A stretch of DNA of 64,000 nucleotides, from assembly GCF_000374445.1 (NCBI RefSeq), contig NZ_KB894408.1, forward strand, positions 178,892 to 242,891, read 5' to 3'. Within the stretch, counting starts at the first letter, position 1. Each line of letters starts with the position of its first letter. This DNA comes from Actinokineospora enzanensis DSM 44649. GTDB taxonomy: Bacteria > Actinomycetota > Actinomycetes > Mycobacteriales > Pseudonocardiaceae. A program made the position numbers and the translations under genes. The notes below the pieces were generated by a model that was not told the origin of the DNA, made no database searches, and worked only from the letters and a program-made list of their open reading frames with translations. This document shows, piece after piece, positions 50,969-57,640 of the stretch.

Positions 50969-51319
50969 ATGAACACCACCACCACCACGACCACCCACTG
51001 CGGCCGCTGCGGCCGGACCCTCCGCTCCGCCACCAGCATCGCCCGCGGCTACGGCCGCACCTGCGCCGCCAAGATCGCCAAGGCCACCAACGAGGTCGCC
51101 GAGACCGCCGAATACAAGCCGGTCCAGATCGAGAAGGCGGCCGAGTTGCTGGAGCTGCGCGCCATCACCCGCACCGCCCCCAAGATCTACCTGGCGGTCT
51201 CCAGCCGGGGCGACGCCACCTACAGCATCGACCAGCACGCCGGGCGCTGCGACTGCCCCGCCGGTGACCGCGGCCTGCGCTGCTACCACCTCGCCGCTGC
51301 CGCCATCCTCGCCGCCTGA
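50969..51319 (+). CDS. Zinc-ribbon (DUF6011-like) plus SWIM zinc-finger protein
   Basis: Protein of 116 residues on the plus strand, against the direction of all surrounding phage genes. The N-terminus THCGRCGRTLRSATSIARGYGRTCAAKI is a DUF6011-type CxxC motif, and the C-terminus GRCDCPAGDRGLRCYHLAAA is a SWIM finger (CxC...CxH). SWIM domains bind nucleic acid or protein. ATG 50969 follows AGAGGGG. It is expressed from the repeat-bearing divergent promoter, which suggests a regulated or lysogeny-associated role; not known. Confidence 0.75.
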   Translation: MNTTTTTTTHCGRCGRTLRSATSIARGYGRTCAAKIAKATNEVAETAEYKPVQIEKAAELLELRAITRTAPKIYLAVSSRGDATYSIDQHAGRCDCPAGDRGLRCYHLAAAAILAA

Positions 51320-51328
51320 AGGTGGCGA

Positions 51329-51946
51329 TCAGCCCCGCCCTTGGCCGCACTCGCACGGCCGGGCCATGACCACCGTGCGCCCGGTCGACTCGTCGATGCC
51401 CACCCACCGGAGCTGGCCGAGCAGGCGGGCGGCGGTGGCCACGCCGGTCAGCAGGCGCGGGCGGGCGCGGACGAGGGCGCCGTGCTCGTGGTAGGTGCGC
51501 ATCTCCGTTCCGACGGGGCGGGCGGACATGAGGATGGCCGGGGTCAGCTCCCAGCCGGACGCCCCGCAGGTCTGGGCCAGCACGGCGCGGGCCGCAGCCG
51601 GGTCGAACCGGGCGGTGGTGTGGTATCCAGGCTTGAGTCCCATCGGGACGGTGAGTGCGGGCGGTGCCGCCGGCTGGCGGGCCCATCCGGTCTCGGACAC
51701 GATCAGGTCGACCGCGGCCTCGCACGCATCGATGTCCGGGGCGCCGTGGGTGCGGGACGGGTCGCGGTAGAGCAGGGCCGTCGTGATCGCTTCCTCGGTG
51801 CCGATGAGCGCGGCGTCGACCGGCAGGTCCAGGTCTCGTGCGATGCCGGTGAGGGCGGCGCGGACGACCGGGGCCGGGATCGCGGGGATGGTGAGGGTGG
51901 CGGTCCAGGCGCCGGGCACCGCCAGAGTTTCGACGAAGTCGTGCAC
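51329..51946 (-). CDS. Phage protein of unknown function (205 residues)
   Basis: GTG 51946, two bases after the stop of the small gene upstream. Alternating hydrophobic strands (TATLTIPAIPAPVVRAALTGI, then TVPMGLKPGYHTTARFDPAAARAVL) with a C-terminal PCECGQGRG that could bind metal. Converges with the SWIM-domain gene with nine bases between stops. No family recognised. Confidence 0.55.
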   Translation of the reverse strand: MHDFVETLAVPGAWTATLTIPAIPAPVVRAALTGIARDLDLPVDAALIGTEEAITTALLYRDPSRTHGAPDIDACEAAVDLIVSETGWARQPAAPPALTVPMGLKPGYHTTARFDPAAARAVLAQTCGASGWELTPAILMSARPVGTEMRTYHEHGALVRARPRLLTGVATAARLLGQLRWVGIDESTGRTVVMARPCECGQGRG

Positions 51947-51948
51947 GG

Positions 51949-52131
51949 TCAGCCCTTCGGCTGGGCGATGGTGAAGTGGCCGTCCCGGAACGCGCCGGAC
52001 CCGCGTTTGGGGCGGTGGGTGTGATGGCGGGTGACGAGAACCCCGCCCGCGGCCTCGATGGCGTCGAGGACGCGCTTGGCCTGGTCGGGGGTGGGGGCGT
52101 CGATGCGGAAGGCGACGGTGATGGTGTCCAT
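51949..52131 (-). CDS. Small phage protein (60 residues)
   Basis: ATG 52131 with AGAGAGGAT ahead; the ribosome site lies in a small hairpin (ATCC/GGAT). A single alpha/beta unit: MDTITVAFRIDAPTPDQAKRVLDAIEAAGG, which resembles a ferredoxin-like half. The gap upstream (52132-52267) carries one TGTCAC motif and no gene. Function unknown. Confidence 0.5.
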   Translation of the reverse strand: MDTITVAFRIDAPTPDQAKRVLDAIEAAGGVLVTRHHTHRPKRGSGAFRDGHFTIAQPKG

Positions 52132-52267
52132 GTGTTGATCATCCTCTCTGGATAGGTTGCGGGACAGTGGTTTCCAGGTTTTGTCACCTAGGATCACCCG
52201 GTTGCCGAAAGGCGGATGGTCAAGGGGCGCAACAGGTTTCGCTGGGGAACGCCCTCCGACCTGCGGG

Positions 52268-52816
52268 TCAGGCGGCGGTGAGTGTGGTGGCGTAGCGGAC
52301 CTCCGGCAGGCCCGGCAGCGGCAGCAGCAACTGCCCCGCCTGGGCGCGCCGTCGTCCGCGACCACGGGGTGCGGCGAGTACGAGAAGCGGCGACCGCCAG
52401 ACGTCGCGGCGCTGGGCGGCTCGGCGCGCGCGGGCCCGCCGGTCGACCTCGTAGACCGCGTGCGCCCGCTTGCAATCGGGGCACGCGCAGCCCCACTTCA
52501 CCCTGCGCGAGTTGGTTCCGTGCTCGGGCGGGTCTCCCGGAGGCAGGTAGCCGTGGCGGGCCGCGACGAGCTTGCGGTCGGCGTAGTCGAGCCCGCCCCA
52601 GATTCCCCAGCGCTCGCGGCGTTCCAGGGCGCCGGTCGCGCACTGGAGTCGGACCGGGCAGGCCGCGCACACGATGCGGGCCACGGTCTTCTGCGCGGTG
52701 GTTTTGGGGTCGGCCCAGCAGTCCATCGCCTCAGGGAACAGCCTGCACGCGGCCAGCTCGTGCCACAGCGGGACCACCTTGGGTGCGCGGGCGTAGTCGG
52801 GGGCGCAGGTGCTCAT
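52268..52816 (-). CDS. WhiB-like regulator with C-terminal CxC/CxxC extension
   Basis: Protein of 182 residues, ATG 52816 overlapping the preceding stop (ATGA). Four cluster Cys of WhiB proteins: LAACRLF and VCAACPVRLQC, followed by the GIWGGLDYADR turn. These usually bind a 4Fe-4S cluster and modulate sigma factor A. A C-terminal HGTNSRRVKWGCACPDC segment, a small motif frequent in actinophages, and a basic tail follow. Phage WhiB proteins such as TM4 WhiB can repress host WhiB genes; a similar role is possible. Confidence 0.85.
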   Translation of the reverse strand: MSTCAPDYARAPKVVPLWHELAACRLFPEAMDCWADPKTTAQKTVARIVCAACPVRLQCATGALERRERWGIWGGLDYADRKLVAARHGYLPPGDPPEHGTNSRRVKWGCACPDCKRAHAVYEVDRRARARRAAQRRDVWRSPLLVLAAPRGRGRRRAQAGQLLLPLPGLPEVRYATTLTAA

Positions 52817-53253
52817 CCGATCTCCTCGCGCGGGATCGTGATCTCCTCGAACTCGCGTACCGCGAGCACCTGCCAGGGGATGTTGTCGTGGGTGCGGTAG
52901 TCCCACGTGGACAGCAGGAGCAGGCCCCGGGCCAAGCCGCGTACCTGCGTCTCGCGGGTAAGCCGGTAGAGCCGCCCGCGGGGGATTCCGTAGCGGCGGG
53001 CGAGTTCGACGAGCTGCCGATGGTCGTAAGTGAGAGCCAGGATGGGCCGCCCAGCGACGAGGTGCTCGTGGATGCGCTGGGTGGTGCGCTCCCGGCTGGC
53101 GGCCGCGTTACGGTCGCGGCATCTGCGGCGATGGCGAAAGGAAACCTGGTCCCGAAGAGGGCGTGAGGGGTCGAAGGCGAGTCCGAGGACGACCGGAGTC
53201 GATACCGTGATGGCGAACAGTAAGCAGAGCCAGAGGGACACGTCAGCCTCCAT
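52813..53253 (-). CDS. Membrane-anchored protein with basic cytosolic domain
   Basis: Protein of 146 residues, ATG 53253 overlapping the end of the gene upstream. One N-terminal transmembrane helix (VSLWLCLLFAITVSTPVVLGL), then a basic region (HRRRCRDRNAAASRE) and an alpha/beta domain (ILALTYDHRQLVELARRYGI, LYRLTRETQVRGLARGLLLL) that looks like an HTH-like fold. Function unknown. Confidence 0.55.
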   Translation of the reverse strand: MEADVSLWLCLLFAITVSTPVVLGLAFDPSRPLRDQVSFRHRRRCRDRNAAASRERTTQRIHEHLVAGRPILALTYDHRQLVELARRYGIPRGRLYRLTRETQVRGLARGLLLLSTWDYRTHDNIPWQVLAVREFEEITIPREEIG

Positions 53254-53434
53254 AGTGCCGGGCACGTAGCTCGCGTTGGTGGTCGGTGGGTGGGGCCCAG
53301 TGGTGCGGGCCGACCTGGGCGGCGGTGCGGACGCGGTGGTCGTCGTCGAGTGCACCGCACCAGCGGCAGCCGTCGACCGGTGGCCAGTCGTGGGCGGGGC
53401 AGCAGCCGGGCCGCCGCTGGTGCTCGCGGGTCAT
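53243..53434 (-). CDS. Small zinc-ribbon-like protein (63 residues)
   Basis: ATG 53434 overlaps the preceding stop (ATGA). Contains GCCPAHDWPPVDGCRWCGALDDDH, with four Cys and two His suited to a zinc site. Same style as several other small proteins in this early region. No function known. Confidence 0.55.
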   Translation of the reverse strand: MTREHQRRPGCCPAHDWPPVDGCRWCGALDDDHRVRTAAQVGPHHWAPPTDHQRELRARHYGG

Positions 53435-54183
53435 CGCGTGGGTGGTGCGGGGTCGCTGTTCGGCAGCCACGCCACGCCGCCTGATTCCGCGTGCTCCACG
53501 ACTAGCAGGCACTCGACGACCTTGCCGTTGAGCATCTTGTGCAGGTTGTCGCCGATCACCCAGGGGCGGCCCGGCTGGGGGTTGCTGGCCCCGCACCATT
53601 CGCACGGTTCGACCGCGGGCGTGGTGTCCTGAGGGGACGAGGCGCGGTTGAGCGCGTCCACGTCGCCCGCCAGGGCGTCGGCGGCCCGCCGGTACTCGTT
53701 GGCCCGGCGTGCCATTCCGCGCAGGAGGGCCGACAGGTGGTCTCGCTCGGCGCGGGCTTCGCCCAGCCGCGCACCCCGACCGACGGCCAGCTTTCGCCAT
53801 CGCGCCCGGCCCCTCTCGGCCTCTTGACGGAGCGTGTCGACGTGCTGCGCGTCCTGGGCGATGTCCCACCAGGTCAGGCCCCACCGCTTGCGGACGGCAG
53901 CGCGGAACCGGTCGCGTTCTCGGCGGGCTGCTTCGCGGGTGTCGTCCCGTTCGTCGCGCGCTTCCTCGACGAACCGTGCCCGGTTGTCCGCGATCTGGTT
54001 CAGGCGGCCGAGTTCGGCGGTCAGGTCGGCGATGCGCTGGTCCCGCTCGACCAGCAGCGGGCGGACCACGGCGAGGGTCGCGTCGGCGATCTCGTGCGGC
54101 ATGATGCTGCCGCGGATGGTCGTGCGCCAGACGACGCGAGCGATCTGCTCGCGGAGGTGGTCGTGTCCGGCCTGCTCGGTCAC
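53431..54183 (-). CDS. Coiled-coil protein with C-terminal zinc motif
   Basis: Protein of 250 residues, GTG 54183 overlapping the gene upstream (GTGA). A long charged coiled coil (about residues 40-195, with RDERDDTREAARRERDRF and RQEAERGRARWRKL) precedes a VEPCEWCGASNPQPGRPW motif and a short beta domain (KVVECLLVVEHAESGGVAWL). Could be a scaffold or nucleic-acid binding accessory; unknown. Confidence 0.6.
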   Translation of the reverse strand: MTEQAGHDHLREQIARVVWRTTIRGSIMPHEIADATLAVVRPLLVERDQRIADLTAELGRLNQIADNRARFVEEARDERDDTREAARRERDRFRAAVRKRWGLTWWDIAQDAQHVDTLRQEAERGRARWRKLAVGRGARLGEARAERDHLSALLRGMARRANEYRRAADALAGDVDALNRASSPQDTTPAVEPCEWCGASNPQPGRPWVIGDNLHKMLNGKVVECLLVVEHAESGGVAWLPNSDPAPPTR

Positions 54184-54545
54184 GCGGTCACCTCGGGCGT
54201 GTGGTCGTCCAGTTCCTCTGTCAGCACGGCGATCCACTCGGCGGTCATGCGGTGGGCGTGCGTGGCGGTGCGGGTGAGTGCGGCGGTGATGGCGTCGGCG
54301 CGGGCGAGAACACCGTTCAGGGCGGCGCGGAGGTCGCGCGGGTCGTGGCCGTCCGGGAGCAGCAGGGAGTGCACGCGCTTCTCGCCGCCGTCGCCGAGGT
54401 ACCAGGCCGCCGCGGCGAGGGGCATGGCGCGCACGAGCTTGTCGAGGTTGGTGGTCCAGGTGGTCCACGCGTCGATCAGGGTGATGGTCTGGCGGTCGAG
54501 GCTCGCTGCGGTGGCGTGGGCCTGGGTGATCGGGTCGAGGGTCAC
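54180..54545 (-). CDS. Helical phage protein (121 residues)
   Basis: GTG 54545 overlaps the RusA-like gene stop (GTGA). Mostly helical, with SLDRQTITLIDAWTTWTTNLDKLV and a conserved-looking YLGDGGEKRVHSLLLPDGHDP loop. No family recognised. Tight coupling on both sides shows it is part of the early operon. Confidence 0.55.
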   Translation of the reverse strand: MTLDPITQAHATAASLDRQTITLIDAWTTWTTNLDKLVRAMPLAAAAWYLGDGGEKRVHSLLLPDGHDPRDLRAALNGVLARADAITAALTRTATHAHRMTAEWIAVLTEELDDHTPEVTA

Positions 54546-54946
54546 GGGGTGGCCTCCCGGGTGATGGTGATGCGGAGCCAGAGCCGCCGGGGCCCGGGTC
54601 CTGTGTGGATGGTGGGCATCAGCTCGGTGACGTATTGCGGGGTGTCGTTGGGGACAACCCCGGCGTCGACCACGCCGTCCAGAGCTGGCTTTTGGCAGGG
54701 CATCAGGTTGGACGGATCGAACTGGCCGCGCCCGATGCTGCCGGGGGCGTAGTGCAGGCCGACCTCGATGTGGTCGGCGCACGGCACCGCGGCTTGCTTT
54801 GCCTGCCAGTGCGCGGCGTGGCGAACCATCCGCTTGAGCTTGGCCTCCACGAAGCGGTGCAGCCGCTGGTTGGCGTGCAAGGGTGGTCCGGGGTGAACCT
54901 GCCCCCGCCGGGTGAGGGCGAGGGGCAGGTCCAGGTCGTAGTCCAC
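54542..54946 (-). CDS. RusA-like Holliday junction resolvase
   Basis: Protein of 134 residues, GTG 54946. The key RusA block is present in DPSNLMPCQKPALDGVVDAGVVPNDTP: Asp-x2-Asn-Leu, Lys-Pro-x-Leu-Asp-Gly and a later Asp, the acidic residues that bind Mg2+. The end RLWLRITI is the final strand. Resolves or debranches DNA before packaging. Family length is 120-140, so it is complete. Confidence 0.82.
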   Translation of the reverse strand: MDYDLDLPLALTRRGQVHPGPPLHANQRLHRFVEAKLKRMVRHAAHWQAKQAAVPCADHIEVGLHYAPGSIGRGQFDPSNLMPCQKPALDGVVDAGVVPNDTPQYVTELMPTIHTGPGPRRLWLRITITREATP

Positions 54947-54951
54947 GGGCG

Positions 54952-55122
54952 TTAGTTGTTGCTGCCGTAGGCGTCGCCGATCTGGCCGAGCTGGGCGTCG
55001 AGATCGCGGGTGGGCTCGCCTTGGCGCCTGCGTTCGTCGATCTCGTCGGCGGTGGCGTCGATGTCCCGTTCGAGGTCCGATGTGGACTTGCCGAGGTGCG
55101 GGTTGGGCTGGAACCAGGCCAC
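54952..55122 (-). CDS. Small acidic helical protein (56 residues)
   Basis: GTG 55122 with GGAGGAG ahead. WFQPNPHLGKSTSDLERDIDATADEIDERRR reads as an amphipathic helix, ending in LGQIGDAYGSNN. The good ribosome site and composition support a gene. Function unknown. Confidence 0.55.
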   Translation of the reverse strand: MAWFQPNPHLGKSTSDLERDIDATADEIDERRRQGEPTRDLDAQLGQIGDAYGSNN

Positions 55123-55139
55123 GGTGGTCTCCTCCTGGG

Positions 55140-55322
55140 CTATCGGTTGGTGCCGCAGGTGCAGGCGGCGGCGGTGGTCCGGCAGCGGGGGCAGATGGTG
55201 GCCGGGGTGGCGCGGTGGCGGCCGTCGTAGGTGGACTGGCGGTTCCCGTTGGGGTCGCGGGGGGCGAACGCGTTCTTGATCGCGGCGCGGGCGGCGGCAG
55301 CGGCGCGCTGGTTCGGGGTCAC
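55140..55322 (-). CDS. Small CxxC/CxC protein (60 residues)
   Basis: GTG 55322 overlaps the gene upstream (GTGA). Basic helical start (NQRAAAAARAAIKNAFAPRD), then ICPRCRTTAAACTCGTNR with four Cys, a short zinc ribbon. Possibly DNA-binding. Confidence 0.5.
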   Translation of the reverse strand: MTPNQRAAAAARAAIKNAFAPRDPNGNRQSTYDGRHRATPATICPRCRTTAAACTCGTNR

Positions 55323-55741
55323 AGCTGGGCCTCCAGCTCGGTCTCGCGCTCGACGTCGTCAGTGAGGTCGTCGGCGGTGATGACACCGGGCGTGGCGTGG
55401 GTGGGGCCGTCCCCGCTGACGTAGGCGGTGATCGCGAAGGCGGTGACGGCGGAGGGAATGACGGGGGTGGTGCGGAGGTTCGCGGTGGCGGTCCAGAAGC
55501 GGGCGTCGCGGCGGCGGAGGTGGATGGGGGTGTCGGGGTTGGCGGCGCGGCAGGCGGCGGTGAAGTCGGCGAGGGTGGGGAAGGTGAGGAGGATGTAGCC
55601 GCCGATGTCGATAGCGCGGACGGTGAGGCTGTGGGTGTCGGTCCAGTCGGCGAGCTCGCGCAGGATGGTCGTGGTGGTGGCGTTGATGGGGATTGCGGGG
55701 GTGCCGCTGGCCGGGCGGCTGGTGGTGGTGGTGGTGGTCAT
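55319..55741 (-). CDS. Phage protein with Thr-rich start (140 residues)
   Basis: GTG or ATG near 55741 with AGGAGAC ahead. After a Thr-rich leader comes TTILRELADWTDTHSLTVRAI, a strand GGYILLTFPTLADFTAACRAA, and an acidic end (DDLTDDVERETELEAQ). No family recognised. First of a coupled trio with the next two small genes. Confidence 0.5.
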   Translation of the reverse strand: MTTTTTTSRPASGTPAIPINATTTTILRELADWTDTHSLTVRAIDIGGYILLTFPTLADFTAACRAANPDTPIHLRRRDARFWTATANLRTTPVIPSAVTAFAITAYVSGDGPTHATPGVITADDLTDDVERETELEAQL

Positions 55742-55801
55742 TTCGTCTGTCTCCTGTGGTGGGTGGGGGTGGGGCGGCCCGTCGCCGGGCCGCCCCGGGG
55801 G

Positions 55802-56029
55802 CTAGTCGAGGTTGGTGCCGATGAACACGTCGCCCCAGGTCTCGCCCTCTTCCCCGATGTCAACAAGGCTGTGGTTGTGGCAGCGGTGGCAGCGGCCGAG
55901 GAAGCTCGCGCCGTGGATCTGGTCCTGGCAGGCGCGGCAGAGCGGGCGGTATTCGCCGGTGTCGGGGTCCAGGACGGCGACTCGACGTCCTTCCTGCACG
56001 AGGTAGGCGGGGAGCGTGGCGGAGGTCAT
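55802..56029 (-). CDS. Small double zinc-ribbon protein (75 residues)
   Basis: ATG 56029, with AAAGGGAA ahead and a GGTGACACC motif at 56044-56052. EYRPLCRACQDQIHG and GRCHRCHNHSL supply four Cys and two His for one zinc site. Preceded by YLVQEGRRVAVLDPDTG. Such proteins are common in actinophage early regions; function unknown. Confidence 0.6.
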   Translation of the reverse strand: MTSATLPAYLVQEGRRVAVLDPDTGEYRPLCRACQDQIHGASFLGRCHRCHNHSLVDIGEEGETWGDVFIGTNLD

Positions 56030-56064
56030 CGGATTCCCTTTCGGTGTCACCGGCTGGCGTGCCG

Positions 56065-56637
56065 TCAACGATACATTGTTGCGTCCGCGCACGCAACATC
56101 GTTCGCACGACGAAACTCGCCGGGGTCGAGCGCCAACGCCCGCCGGGACGGGTGCACCTCGCCCCGCGTCCTGGTCAGAGCCCGCCCACGCCCATCCCGG
56201 CACCGCTCCCCCACCCCGGCCCGACACGGCCCCCACGGACACCGCACCGACAGCAAGCTCCGGCGGGCCTCCACTTCGCACTCCGCCGCCTCCGAGTCCA
56301 GCCCGGTCCGCAGATGCGCCCACAACGCCATCCCCCGCGTAGCAGCGTCCGCCGCACTCCGGGCGGACGCGGTGATCGCCCGCCGCTCCACCACCGGATC
56401 CCGGCGCCGATCCCGCCACCACCCCGCGATATCCGCAGGCGTGATCGTCTCCCGCGTCTCCCTGTACCGATCGGACCCGTACCACGCCCGCACAGCCTGC
56501 TGCGCCGCCTCGAACGGGACCCGGGCAAGCAACTCGGCCCACAGCTTCCGCAACATCCCAGCCTCGTCCGGCCGCGGCGCCCGCTGATCCAGCATCTTCA
56601 CCACCGTGAGCAACCGGCCCACCTCGACGTCGTTCAC
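56065..56637 (-). CDS. Helicase-loader-like protein with C-terminal zinc motif
   Basis: Protein of 190 residues, GTG 56637 overlapping the replication gene stop (GTGA). The N-terminal helical domain (VGRLLTVVKMLDQRAP, LWAELLARVPFEAAQQAVRAWY) plus ETITPADIAGWWRDRRR is often annotated near actinophage replication genes as loader-like. The C-terminal CPWGPCRAGVGERCRDGRG is the CPxC...GxxC zinc motif common to phage proteins. Its coupling to the winged-helix replication gene supports a role in helicase loading. Confidence 0.6.
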   Translation of the reverse strand: MNDVEVGRLLTVVKMLDQRAPRPDEAGMLRKLWAELLARVPFEAAQQAVRAWYGSDRYRETRETITPADIAGWWRDRRRDPVVERRAITASARSAADAATRGMALWAHLRTGLDSEAAECEVEARRSLLSVRCPWGPCRAGVGERCRDGRGRALTRTRGEVHPSRRALALDPGEFRRANDVACADATMYR

Positions 56638-57599
56638 GCGCCCCGACCCCCCTCGACCACCCGCAGCTCCGGCGCGGACCCGCCCGCAAGCCCGACCAAC
56701 CACGGGTCGTCCGGCGACAGGAACCCCAGCGCACTGTCCACACGGGACGATCCGGTGGACCCGCGTGGCACGCCCGCGCCCGATGGCACGTGCTGCTCGC
56801 CTGGTGGCATTTGTGCTGCTCTGGCGGCTTTGACGGCGTCGTCGTAGAGGTGGGGTAGGAGGCCGGGTTTGGCGTCGGGGCGTCGGTCGAATTCGTGGAG
56901 GGCGGCGCGGATGAGGTCGGGGTTGGCGTTGCGGGTGAGGAGGGTGTCGACGTGGTGGGCGATGGCGGTGTAGTGGTCGGGGTTGTTGGGGGTGTTGTGG
57001 GTTTGTCGCCATGTGGCGACGAGTTGGTAGGCGGGGGCGGTGACGGCGTTCTGGTTGAGGTTGTGGAGGGTCGCGCGTGTGCGCGCGTAGCCGCTGCTGC
57101 TGCTTCTAGTGGTAGTAGCGAAGCTACTACCACTAGAAGTACTTGAAGTGCCCTTATCCGACGTCGGATGAGGGGCTTTCGGGCTGACCTGCGGGTTTGG
57201 GCCGTTTTCGGGGGTATACCCCTGGGGGGTGTTGCCCGAAGGTCGGGTGCCCGAACGTCGGGAAGGGACTTTCGGGCTGACCTGCGGTGATGCGTTCCGG
57301 CCTGGTTCCGAAGTGCCGTAAGGGGTTTTCGGCTCGACCTGCGGGTTCCCTTCCCCCGAAAGCCCTTCAGGGGACTTCGGGGCCGAGGCGAGTGTGCAGT
57401 CCCACGACCACCGGCCGGTGGCCTTGTCCTGGACGCGCAGGCGGACGATCAGCCCCGCCGCGTCCAGCTCGGCGAGGGCGGTCAGGATGGCTTTCCGGCC
57501 CTCGGTGGGGGACGCTGCGGCGAGGGTGTCGGCGTCGATTCGGGCGCCGTCCTGGATGGCTGCGAGAACGCCCTGGGCGCGGTAGGAGAGGGGTGGCAC
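56634..57599 (-). CDS. Replication initiator-like winged-helix protein containing iterons
   Basis: Protein of 321 residues, GTG 57599 with GGAG ahead. N-terminal winged helix (PPLSYRAQGVLAAIQDGARI, SPTEGRKAILTALAELDAAGLIVR). The middle (about residues 75-180) is Pro/Ser/Thr-rich with repeats PQVEPKTP, PQVSPKVP, PQVSPKAP and a Ser/Thr run. The C-terminal domain (YQLVATWRQTHNTPNN to PGLLPHLYDDAVKAARA) is helical. This layout, DNA-binding N-terminus, repeat-bearing linker in which the DNA repeats are nearly identical, and C-terminal loader-binding part, is that of lambda O-like initiators. Confidence 0.72.
   Translation of the reverse strand: MPPLSYRAQGVLAAIQDGARIDADTLAAASPTEGRKAILTALAELDAAGLIVRLRVQDKATGRWSWDCTLASAPKSPEGLSGEGNPQVEPKTPYGTSEPGRNASPQVSPKVPSRRSGTRPSGNTPQGYTPENGPNPQVSPKAPHPTSDKGTSSTSSGSSFATTTRSSSSGYARTRATLHNLNQNAVTAPAYQLVATWRQTHNTPNNPDHYTAIAHHVDTLLTRNANPDLIRAALHEFDRRPDAKPGLLPHLYDDAVKAARAAQMPPGEQHVPSGAGVPRGSTGSSRVDSALGFLSPDDPWLVGLAGGSAPELRVVEGGRGA
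57103..57344. other. Candidate phage origin of replication inside the initiator gene
   Basis: Contains a perfect 17-bp hairpin with GAA loop (57103-57119/57123-57139) that is A/T-richer than its surroundings; a 14-bp palindrome ATCCGACGTCGGAT (57156-57169); iteron CTTTCGGGCTGACCTGCGG at 57176-57194 and identically at 57269-57287, with a variant at 57326-57344; a 12-bp palindrome GGGGTATACCCC (57211-57222); and two CCCGAAnGTCGGG boxes (about 57235-57262). Third codon positions are preserved between the iterons, which protein selection alone does not explain. Confidence 0.65.
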
Positions 57600-57640
57600 G
57601 GTGGTTCTCCGGGGGTTGTGCTTGGCCGGGTGGGGATGGG

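Larger units (their letters stand above)
34171..56050 (-). repeat. Dispersed gene-boundary motif GGTGACACC (12 copies)
   Basis: On the minus strand the core GTGACA(C) is found at gene ends or just ahead of starts: 34171-34177, 35808-35814, 41347-41353, 42258-42264, 44528-44534, 45263-45269, 45666-45672, 45912-45918, 48539-48545, 50622-50628, 52181-52187 and 56044-56050. All have the same orientation. Several extend to perfect palindromes around a central A, for example CCGGGTG A CACCCGG at 35811. In five cases its TGA is the stop codon of a gene; in others the stop lies before it. Confidence 0.6.
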
